From MnTg04 sp036443455 (GTDB lineage Bacteria; Pseudomonadota; Gammaproteobacteria; Steroidobacterales; MnTg04), in assembly GCA_036443455.1 (NCBI GenBank), contig JAZFYI010000205.1:1-5003 (forward strand): a stretch of DNA of 5,003 bases, read 5' to 3'. Shown here piece by piece: positions 1 through 5,003 of the stretch (its first letter is position 1; each line of letters opens with the position of its first letter). The notes beneath the pieces are model-generated. The model did not search any database and had not been told where the DNA came from. It saw only the letters and a list, made by a program, of their open reading frames with translations. Both the position numbers and the translations under genes were made by a program.

Positions 1-2
1 CA

Positions 3-365
3 TTTTCCTATTTCTTCGGCGAGGCTCTTCTTGCGCGGTTTACCGCCGATATCAGGGTTATATTTCCGGATGGCTCGGAGGCTGTTTTTCACGTGTCGCG
101 ATTCGAACTGGAGATCAGTATTAACGGCATAAGACTGGAGTTGCGTTATACGGAAGACACGGCTATAGGCTCGGACGGGAATCCCCTGCCGGATACCATC
201 GACGACTTGCAAGGGTATCGGGGCACCTTTTATTACGATGAGCCGTTGAACACATTTTTGGAGCGGCTCAAGTTGCTTGGTGTTCCCTGGGAAGGATTTC
301 CAGGAGCGCCAACCACCTGTAAGTTCGTTGGTTCAACACTGGTTTGTTACGTGGATCAGAGCTAG
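3..365 (+). CDS. 3' end of an unrecognised protein (partial at left edge)
   Basis: I do not recognise this protein. The reading frame is open from the left edge to the TAG at 363-365, giving about 120 residues. The part before position 93 reads like protein (ADIRVIFPDGSEAVF) and has no ATG, GTG or TTG, so this is most likely the C-terminal end of a longer gene. The alternative is a 90-residue protein starting at GTG 93, with a possible GGAGG ribosome binding site at 77-81, 11 bases upstream. The visible part alternates short beta-like hydrophobic stretches (DIRVIF, FELEISI, IRLELRY) with acidic turns. It then has a likely amphipathic helix (LNTFLERLKLLG) and ends with two cysteines nine residues apart (TTCKFVGSTLVCY), which could form a disulfide if the protein is exported. 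No catalytic motif or membrane segment is visible. It converges on the M2 peptidase gene, and nothing links the two functionally. Coding is likely; the true start and function are unknown. Confidence 0.6.
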   Translation, partial: FSYFFGEALLARFTADIRVIFPDGSEAVFHVSRFELEISINGIRLELRYTEDTAIGSDGNPLPDTIDDLQGYRGTFYYDEPLNTFLERLKLLGVPWEGFPGAPTTCKFVGSTLVCYVDQS

Positions 366-428
366 AAAAAAGGGGTCGGACCCTGGCCCGGCTTATTCAT
401 GAATAATCCGGGCTAGGTCCGGCCCCTT
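366..428 (-). terminator. Long hairpin terminator for the M2 peptidase gene, shared with the convergent gene
   Basis: A long inverted repeat folds from 370 to 428 around the palindrome ATTCATGAAT (395-404). It forms about 28 base pairs with one internal mismatch (392/407), two G-U pairs and one bulged C at 381. Read on the minus strand, the stem is followed by six T residues (the A run at 366-371), with a few of them inside the stem base. That is the layout of an intrinsic terminator 21 bases past the peptidase stop codon. On the plus strand the stem is followed only by CTTGTTTCG, so termination of the left gene is probably weaker. Confidence 0.7.
370..428. repeat. REP-like imperfect inverted repeat
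   Basis: The outer ends of the hairpin are AAGGGGTCGGACCCT and AGGTCCGGCCCCTT. The left end holds its own small palindrome, GGGTC-G-GACCC (373-383). GGGGTC-type ends of this kind resemble the repetitive extragenic palindromes spread between genes in many gammaproteobacteria, which are moved or maintained by REP-associated Y1 transposases (recalled general knowledge). Only one copy lies in this window, so the repetitive nature is an inference. A simple long terminator is the alternative. Confidence 0.4.
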
Positions 429-449
429 CTTGTTTCGTCCGTGTGCGGG

Positions 450-2276
450 TTACCAGCCGCAGGTCTGTCCCTCGTTTTGCACCTTCAACCAAGCCATCAA
501 CGGTGCGAAATAATCGATAATCGCACTGGCATCCAATTGCCGCGTACCGGTGATTTTCTCAAGCGCGTCCGGCCACGGTTTGCTCGCGCCCATCGCCAGC
601 ATCGTCATCAGACGCTCGCCCGCTTCCTTGTTGTTGTATATCGAGCAGTTGTAAAGCGGGCCCTCGTTGCCGGCTGCATCGCACAGCGCGCGGTGAAACT
701 GAAACTGAAGGATGTGTGCCAGGAAATAGCGCGTGTACGGTGTGTTTCCCGGAATGTGGTACTTGGCGCCCGGATCGAAGTCAGTCTCGCTGCGCTCGAG
801 CGGCGGCACGATACCCTGATATTGCGTCCGCAGATCCCACCATGCCTGGTTGTAATTATCCGGAGCGATTTCGCCGGAAAACACTTTCCAGCGCCACTGG
901 TCGATCAGTTTGCCGAATGGCAGGAAGGCGATTTTGTCGAGCGCCAGCTTCATCAACTGATTGATCATCGCTTCGTCGCCGCTCTCGGTTTCACCGACCA
1001 GGCCCAGCTCCCTGAGGTACCCAGGCGTCATCGACAGTTGCAGCGTGTCGCCTATGCCTTCGTGAAAACCATCGTTGGCACCGGCGTGAAACAGGATGGG
1101 CTGGTCCTTGTACATCAGGTAATAGTAAATGTGGCCCAGCTCGTGATGCAGCGTGACCAGCGAGTCTTCGGTCTGTTCAACACACTGTTTGATGCGCACA
1201 TCGTTACCGTTATCCAGCGGCCAGGCGCTGGCATGGCAGACGACGTCCCGGTCTCTCGGCTTGCTCAGCAGCGAACGCTCCCAGAATGTGTCCGGTAGTT
1301 CCGGCATGCCCATCGAGACGAAAAAGTTTTCCGCAGTCTCGGTCATTTTCACCGGGCTCCAGTCCTGTTCGACCAGTGCCGCATCGACGTCGAATTGGCC
1401 TACACCGGGAAACGGTTCGACCAGGTCGTAAATATTGCCCCACTGTTGCGCCCACATATTGCCGAGGAGGTGGGCCGGGATCGGGCCATCGGCCGAAACG
1501 ACCTCGCTGCCGTATTTCTCCGACAGTTTGCCGCGGGTGTAACAATGCAACTCGTTGTACAAAGGCTCCACCTGGTCCCATAGACGCTCGATTTCCGCAG
1601 CAAACTCTTCGGATTCCATGTCATAACCACCGCGCCAAAGGTCGCCGAGGTTTTCGTAACCCATTTCGCGGGCGCCATCGTTGCCGAGTTCGACAAAGCG
1701 CTGATACATGCTGCGCAAGGGTGGAGAAATGGTCCGCCAGCCGGTCCAGACATCCAGCAATTCAGCGGGATCGCGACTCTCCGCCATGATCCTTATCAGA
1801 TCGGTTTCAGCCAGGCATTCGCCGCCTTCGCGGCAGTATTTGCCGGAGCCGTACAGATCACCCATTTCGGTGGTTATTTTTGCCAGTTCGGCCTGATCTT
1901 GCTTGTTCGAAGGCGCGGGCAACGTCGTGCCTGCCGTGATCAGTTTCATCTGGCGAGCCGTGTCGGCATCCATATCGGCGCCAGCGTATTTTTTGGATTC
2001 CTCGACAATGCGGCTCTGAAGTTCCAGCCCTTTCTCCGTAGCCTTTGCGGCCAGCAGACTGGTGTCGTGAGTGATATAAGTCGCGTTCACCCAATATGCA
2101 GCGCCGCTTTCCCTGTTCAGTTCGGCCGTTTCCCGGCTGACCTGGTCGATGAATTCCTCCGCCGTCAGCGTCGTTGCGGCGGTTTCGTTTGCGTCCTGGT
2201 TCGACTGCCCGCCGGAACAGGCGGTCAACGCCAGGGCTGCAAAAATGATCGAGATTCGCTTGGCTTCGATTGTCAT
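450..2276 (-). CDS. M2 family peptidyl-dipeptidase A (bacterial angiotensin-converting-enzyme homologue), lipoprotein
   Basis: This 608-residue zinc metallopeptidase should release dipeptides from the C-termini of oligopeptides in the periplasm or on the outer membrane. The N-terminus is a lipoprotein signal (KR, hydrophobic stretch, lipobox LTAC with Cys20); Ser21 after the cysteine favours outer-membrane sorting. The zinc site is HELGH (His378, Glu379, His382) with the third ligand Glu406 in HEGIGD, at the same 28-residue spacing as in human testis ACE. By my alignment from memory, other ACE residues are kept: HASAW (His348-Trp352), Gln277, Lys505/His507, Tyr514, Tyr517, and the chloride-site residues Arg215, Tyr246, Trp479, Arg483 and Arg516. 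The three ACE disulfide pairs correspond to Cys148/154, Cys347/365 and Cys532/544. The ATG at 2276 is preceded by AAAGAGGA, and the lipobox position confirms this start. The gene is divergent from a peptide transporter. Identification is near certain; the physiological substrate is unknown. Confidence 0.96.
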   Translation of the reverse strand: MTIEAKRISIIFAALALTACSGGQSNQDANETAATTLTAEEFIDQVSRETAELNRESGAAYWVNATYITHDTSLLAAKATEKGLELQSRIVEESKKYAGADMDADTARQMKLITAGTTLPAPSNKQDQAELAKITTEMGDLYGSGKYCREGGECLAETDLIRIMAESRDPAELLDVWTGWRTISPPLRSMYQRFVELGNDGAREMGYENLGDLWRGGYDMESEEFAAEIERLWDQVEPLYNELHCYTRGKLSEKYGSEVVSADGPIPAHLLGNMWAQQWGNIYDLVEPFPGVGQFDVDAALVEQDWSPVKMTETAENFFVSMGMPELPDTFWERSLLSKPRDRDVVCHASAWPLDNGNDVRIKQCVEQTEDSLVTLHHELGHIYYYLMYKDQPILFHAGANDGFHEGIGDTLQLSMTPGYLRELGLVGETESGDEAMINQLMKLALDKIAFLPFGKLIDQWRWKVFSGEIAPDNYNQAWWDLRTQYQGIVPPLERSETDFDPGAKYHIPGNTPYTRYFLAHILQFQFHRALCDAAGNEGPLYNCSIYNNKEAGERLMTMLAMGASKPWPDALEKITGTRQLDASAIIDYFAPLMAWLKVQNEGQTCGW

Positions 2277-2281
2277 GAAGA

Positions 2282-2289
2282 TCCTCTTT
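2282..2289 (-). promoter_or_regulatory. Ribosome binding site of the M2 peptidase gene
   Basis: On the minus strand the sequence AAAGAGGA ends five bases before the ATG at 2276. This is a good Shine-Dalgarno match and supports that start together with the lipoprotein signal directly after it. Confidence 0.7.
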
Positions 2290-2519
2290 GTGTTTTTCCG
2301 ATTTCAGCGGCCGCCAAGTTTAGGCGAAACGTCACTGGCTTGCCACCGGCGGTTGTTGCGGCGCGATAAACGCCGAACCAGGTATGCGAATCCCGGATAA
2401 AGGCGGAACGAAAGACCTGTCTTTCCATCCAAAACATCAGGAATCGCCCAGGAAACCGGATTTGCCGTCAGAAACCGAAAATTATGCTTATCTGTGGCCG
2501 AAAACGGGCTTTCGATGGC

Positions 2520-2525
2520 TATAAT
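2520..2525 (+). promoter_or_regulatory. Probable -10 box of the transporter promoter
   Basis: A perfect TATAAT lies 85 bases before the transporter start and is preceded by TGGC. The TG is one base further away than in a classical extended -10. No good -35 hexamer is found at 15-18 bases spacing (17-base spacing gives GCCGAA), so the promoter may need an activator or another sigma contact. Transcription would start near 2531-2533. Confidence 0.5.
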
Positions 2526-2537
2526 GACCGCTTTGTG

Positions 2538-2576
2538 GCCGGTAGACAGTGTCCGTTCAGGCAGCAGGCTACCGGC
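2538..2576 (+). promoter_or_regulatory. Leader hairpin of the transporter mRNA
   Basis: GCCGGTAG (2538-2545) and CTACCGGC (2569-2576) form a perfect 8-bp inverted repeat with a 23-base loop. It begins only a few bases after the predicted transcription start and ends 17 bases before the ribosome binding site. It could stabilise the 5' end of the mRNA or be an operator for a dimeric regulator. No T tract follows, so it is not a standard terminator or attenuator. Confidence 0.4.
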
Positions 2577-2593
2577 ATCGTTTTATCAATAAC

Positions 2594-2601
2594 AGAAAGG
2601 A
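2594..2601 (+). promoter_or_regulatory. Ribosome binding site of the peptide transporter
   Basis: AGAAAGGA ends nine bases before the ATG at 2611. The motif and spacing fit a good Shine-Dalgarno sequence and support the chosen start, which leaves a short cytoplasmic tail before the conserved first helix. Confidence 0.65.
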
Positions 2602-2610
2602 TAACAGGGC

Positions 2611-4074
2611 ATGATAAAAGCACCTGACACCGGCACTTTGTTCGGGCACCCGAAAGGACTGTTTCTGCTTTTCGGCACCGAACTCTGGGAGAGATTCAGT
2701 TATTACGCGATGCGCGCCATCCTGGTCTTGTACCTGGTGGACAGTACTCGCGCGCACGGTGGTTTTGGTCTCGAGTGGACCAATGCGGACGCACTGAAAC
2801 TGTATGGCTGGTTTACCGGCCTGGTTTATATCACGCCGCTGCTGGGCGGTTGGCTGGCCGACAATGTTCTGGGACAGCGCAGGTCCATCATCATCGGCGG
2901 CGCACTGATGGCGGCCGGGCAGTTCACGCTGGGTACGCCGCATGTGTGGATTCCGGGCATGGAGACCCAGGCGTTTTACCTGGGCCTGGTATTGCTGATG
3001 TGCGGCAACGGGCTTTTCAAGCCCAATATCTCGACGATGGTCGGCGACCTGTACGAGCAAGGCGATCATCGCCGCGACGGCGCCTTTACCATTTTTTATA
3101 TGGGCATCAATATCGGTGCATTCCTGTCGGGAATCGTGGTTGGCTCGGTGGTCGCGTTATATGGCGGCAACTGGCAGGTAGGCTTCGTCTGCGCCGGTAT
3201 CGGCATGGTGTTGTCGCTGGTAGTCCAGCTGGTGTTTGCGCGCAAACTGCTGGGCGATGTCGGGATCGTGCCATCCGCCAAACAGGCCATGGCGAGTCAG
3301 GCTGGTCCGAAGGTCAAACAACCGCTGACCAAGGTGGAGTTCGACCGGATCAAGGTCATCATGATACTGGGCGTGTTTACGATCATTTTCTGGGCGGGAT
3401 TTGAACAGGCCGGCGGTCTGATGAACATATACGCGAATCAGTTTACCGATCGGGTCATCGGATCATTCACCGTGCCGACAACCTGGTTCCAGTCCTTGAA
3501 CCCACTCTTTATCGTGGTGTTCGCGCCGCTGTTCGCGCTGATGTGGCTGAGAATGGGTGATAGCGAACCCACGTCGCCAACCAAGTTTGCGATCGGGCTG
3601 GTACTGCTGGCGGTGGGTTTCCTGTTTATGGTCGGCGCCACGCTACAACTCGGTGGCGATGTCACGGCCAAGACCAGCATGATCTGGCTGGTCGGCGCGT
3701 ATTTCTTCCACACCATGGGCGAACTTTGCCTGTCGCCGATCGGTCTTTCGATGGTGACCAAGCTGGCCCCGCTACGGTTGTTGTCGCTGATGATGGGGGT
3801 CTGGTTCGGCTTTACCGGTCTGGCCAACTACGTCGCCGGTTTTATCGGTTCGTTTATCGGTCATGGCGACGAGTCCGAGATGGTAAACAACGCCATTTCC
3901 ATATTTGGCGGAATTGCGATCACGGCCGCTGTCTTCGGCGGACTGTTGTTCCTGATTGCCGACAAGCTGGTGCACTGGATGCATGGCGCCGAGGGTCATA
4001 TCAAGGAAACCATGACCGAAGAGGAAATTTCCGTCATTGGAACGCACGAAGGGATCAGCGAGGACCATCTCTGA
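2611..4074 (+). CDS. Proton-dependent oligopeptide transporter, POT/PTR2 family (peptide MFS transporter)
   Basis: This 487-residue inner-membrane protein should import di- and tripeptides with protons. Helix 1 carries the family motif ELWERFSYY (Glu24, Glu27, Arg28, Tyr31, Tyr32) followed by Arg35. The PTR2 signatures are GGWLADNVLGQRR (79-91) and FYMGINIGAFLS (162-173). Helix 4 has the conserved lysine of GNGLFKPNIS (Lys137), helix 7 has FWAGFEQAGG (259-269), and helix 10 has GELCLSPIGLS with Glu371, matching the conserved glutamate of the PepT proteins. I count 12 hydrophobic segments: about 17-43, 64-84, 92-108, 122-140, 159-184, 189-210, 248-275, 294-314, 325-346, 356-381, 388-416 and 428-450. 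The loop between segments 6 and 7 is only about 37 residues, so the extra helix pair HA/HB of characterised bacterial members seems absent. The C-terminal tail is acidic. It is divergent from the M2 peptidase, whose products are its likely substrates. Family certain; exact specificity not. Confidence 0.95.
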   Translation: MIKAPDTGTLFGHPKGLFLLFGTELWERFSYYAMRAILVLYLVDSTRAHGGFGLEWTNADALKLYGWFTGLVYITPLLGGWLADNVLGQRRSIIIGGALMAAGQFTLGTPHVWIPGMETQAFYLGLVLLMCGNGLFKPNISTMVGDLYEQGDHRRDGAFTIFYMGINIGAFLSGIVVGSVVALYGGNWQVGFVCAGIGMVLSLVVQLVFARKLLGDVGIVPSAKQAMASQAGPKVKQPLTKVEFDRIKVIMILGVFTIIFWAGFEQAGGLMNIYANQFTDRVIGSFTVPTTWFQSLNPLFIVVFAPLFALMWLRMGDSEPTSPTKFAIGLVLLAVGFLFMVGATLQLGGDVTAKTSMIWLVGAYFFHTMGELCLSPIGLSMVTKLAPLRLLSLMMGVWFGFTGLANYVAGFIGSFIGHGDESEMVNNAISIFGGIAITAAVFGGLLFLIADKLVHWMHGAEGHIKETMTEEEISVIGTHEGISEDHL

Positions 4075-4106
4075 GCGATGGGCTGAGCGATGGGCTGAGC
4101 GATGGG
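4071..4106 (+). repeat. Three perfect 12-bp tandem repeats over the transporter stop codon
   Basis: CTGAGCGATGGG occurs three times without a mismatch at 4071-4082, 4083-4094 and 4095-4106. The first copy contains the TGA stop codon of the transporter (4072-4074). Because the unit is a multiple of three, the other copies place further TGA codons in the same frame at 4084 and 4096. Copy number changes here would not alter the protein. Replication slippage is the simplest origin. Confidence 0.9.
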
Positions 4107-4112
4107 CAGTGC

Positions 4113-4144
4113 AAAAAAACGGGGGCCACCGGGCCCCCGTTTTT
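4113..4144. terminator. Bidirectional intrinsic terminator
   Basis: A GC-rich stem (ACGGGGGCC at 4119-4127 pairing with GGCCCCCGT at 4132-4140, loop ACCG) is flanked by seven A residues on the left (4113-4119) and five T residues on the right (4140-4144). The transporter transcript sees a stem followed by TTTTT. The peptidase transcript on the minus strand sees the same stem followed by seven T residues. It lies 38 bases after the transporter stop and 35 bases after the S9 peptidase stop, so it serves both genes. Confidence 0.9.
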
Positions 4145-4179
4145 GTCTGTGACCGCGCAGACTCCCAGTAACAGCCAGG

Positions 4180-5003
4180 CTATTTTATATTCTTTGCCAG
4201 GAATTTATCGATCATCTCGTACAGATCGACCTGGTTGGCTGGCGTGCGAAAACCATGCGCTTCGTAGCGTTTTTCCTGGTACTCGAATTCCTTGCCCGCT
4301 GATTTCAGTTTGCCGACCAGGCGCCGGGCGTGCTCTACCGGTACGATCGGATCGAACACGCCATGGACGATCAGCAATGGGGCCTGAATTTTTTGCACAT
4401 GGTTGATCGGCGATGTTTCGTAGAATCGCTCCTGGTCCTTGCCGGGGTCTCCGATCGCCCAGTGGAACCAGTTCAAGGTCTGGTCCTGACCGCTGACGGC
4501 ATTCTTGTTTTTTATGTCCACATACAGGTTTTTTAGGTCGGATACACCGACGTAATTAATCCCACATCTAAAAAGCTCCGGAGTCTTGACCAGGCCCATC
4601 AACGTCGCGTAACCGCCATAGCTGGCGCCATAAATGCAGACCTTGCCGTGTTTGGTGTAGCCTTGGTCGATCGCCCACAATACGGCATCTGTCAGATCGT
4701 CCTGCATCTCCAGCCCCCAGCGCTGGTGGGCGTCGCGTTCGAAGCTGGCGCCATAACCGCCGGAGCCGCGATAGTTCACCTGGAGCACGGCATAGCCCCG
4801 GTTGGCCAGGTACTGGATTTCCCGGTTAAAGCGCCAGCGGTCGCGAACTCCGTAGGGCCCGCCATGGGGATGCAGAATCAGCGGGAAAGGACCATCCCCG
4901 GAATTGATCGGCAAGGTCAGGTAACCGTGTAAATTAAGTCCATCGCGCGCGGCGAAAGATATGGGCAGCATCGGCGCCATATCGTCCTTGTCCAGCCAGG
5001 CAG
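4180..5003 (-). CDS. S9 family serine peptidase, C-terminal catalytic domain (prolyl oligopeptidase type), 5' end outside window
   Basis: This is the alpha/beta-hydrolase domain of an S9 peptidase, an enzyme that cleaves short peptides, often after proline or at blocked or free N-termini. The frame stays open through the right edge, with residues AWLDKDD before the in-window Met at 4978-4980. That Met is therefore internal, and the missing part is expected to be the beta-propeller. Counting from it, the oxyanion motif HPHGGP is at 37-42, the nucleophile Ser120 is in GASYGGY (codon 4621-4623), Asp210 is in HGVFDPIVP (codon 4351-4353), and His242 is in EAHGF (codon 4255-4257), giving a complete triad in the family order. 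VNYRGSGGYG (68-77) is also typical. It ends FLAKNIK and faces the POT transporter across a shared terminator. Acylaminoacyl-peptidase-like, prolyl oligopeptidase-like and dipeptidyl-peptidase-like members cannot be told apart without the N-terminal part. Location is unknown for the same reason. Confidence 0.93.
   Translation of the reverse strand, partial: AWLDKDDMAPMLPISFAARDGLNLHGYLTLPINSGDGPFPLILHPHGGPYGVRDRWRFNREIQYLANRGYAVLQVNYRGSGGYGASFERDAHQRWGLEMQDDLTDAVLWAIDQGYTKHGKVCIYGASYGGYATLMGLVKTPELFRCGINYVGVSDLKNLYVDIKNKNAVSGQDQTLNWFHWAIGDPGKDQERFYETSPINHVQKIQAPLLIVHGVFDPIVPVEHARRLVGKLKSAGKEFEYQEKRYEAHGFRTPANQVDLYEMIDKFLAKNIK

Larger units (their letters stand above)
2277..2610. promoter_or_regulatory. 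Divergent intergenic region between peptidase and transporter
   Basis: These 334 bases separate two divergent starts and should hold both promoters. No reading frame here looks like a gene. The transporter side has a perfect TATAAT box and a leader hairpin, listed separately. For the peptidase side I see only a weak candidate -10, CATAAT on the minus strand (2481-2486), without a recognisable -35; it would leave a leader of about 200 bases. The octamer TGTGGCCG occurs twice (2493-2500 and 2534-2541), on either side of the TATAAT box. I recognise no known operator or riboswitch. Confidence 0.5.

Noticed and set aside
441..1298. A 285-codon plus-strand reading frame opposite the M2 peptidase gene
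   Set aside because: It lies wholly antisense to a clearly identified peptidase, is rich in Arg, His, Gln and Val as expected for a complement-frame shadow, and shows no family motif.
1286..1789. A plus-strand frame of 167 codons, and several minus-strand frames overlapping the peptidase (1210-1581, 1400-1753, 1858-2094)
   Set aside because: All overlap the conserved catalytic part or N-terminal part of the peptidase in other frames and have Arg/Pro-rich, low-complexity compositions.
2277..2610. Possible small gene or riboswitch in the divergent region
   Set aside because: Frames here are extensions of shadows from the peptidase gene, and no known riboswitch core or T-tract hairpin is visible.
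2569..3069. A 166-codon minus-strand frame opposite the start of the transporter
   Set aside because: It is antisense to the most conserved part of a well-supported POT transporter and has no recognisable domain.
4071..4106. Possible CRISPR-like or attachment-site repeat
   Set aside because: The copies are directly adjacent with no spacers, only 12 bp long, and there is no integrase, Cas gene or tRNA nearby.
3726..4406. A 226-codon plus-strand frame running from the transporter into the S9 peptidase region
   Set aside because: It crosses a strong terminator and lies out of frame or antisense over two clearly identified genes; its sequence is Arg-rich with no motif.

Overview
The window looks like chromosomal DNA of a free-living proteobacterium, most likely a gammaproteobacterium. 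This is inferred from moderately high GC by eye, a lipoprotein-type M2 peptidase, a POT transporter resembling Shewanella PepTSo, and REP-like hairpins. I cannot name the genus from sequence alone. I see no tRNA, rRNA, CRISPR array, insertion sequence or phage gene.

There are four genes in alternating orientation (> < > <). (1) The 3' end of an unrecognised gene (+) enters from the left edge and stops at 365. (2) A complete M2 peptidase (-, 450-2276) is a bacterial homologue of angiotensin-converting enzyme (peptidyl-dipeptidase). It has a lipoprotein signal and every zinc, chloride, substrate and disulfide residue I checked. (3) A complete proton-dependent oligopeptide transporter (+, 2611-4074) is divergent from it. 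(4) The catalytic domain of an S9 prolyl-oligopeptidase-type serine peptidase (-, 4180 to the right edge) is cut by the window end.

The two convergent junctions (366-449 and 4075-4179) each hold a strong hairpin that can stop transcription arriving from one or both sides. The left one is also a long REP-like inverted repeat. The right one is preceded by three perfect 12-bp tandem repeats that contain the transporter's stop codon. The 334-bp divergent region (2277-2610) holds a perfect TATAAT box and an 8-bp inverted repeat upstream of the transporter, plus a clear ribosome binding site for each flanking gene.

Functionally the window reads as a peptide-scavenging locus. An envelope dipeptidyl carboxypeptidase releases dipeptides from peptide C-termini, a proton-coupled di/tripeptide importer next to it can take them up, and an S9 peptidase could work on the same peptides. 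This coupling is inferred from gene adjacency and family function. I see no clearly undescribed system; the most unusual points are the likely 12-helix form of the transporter and the tandem repeat over its stop codon.
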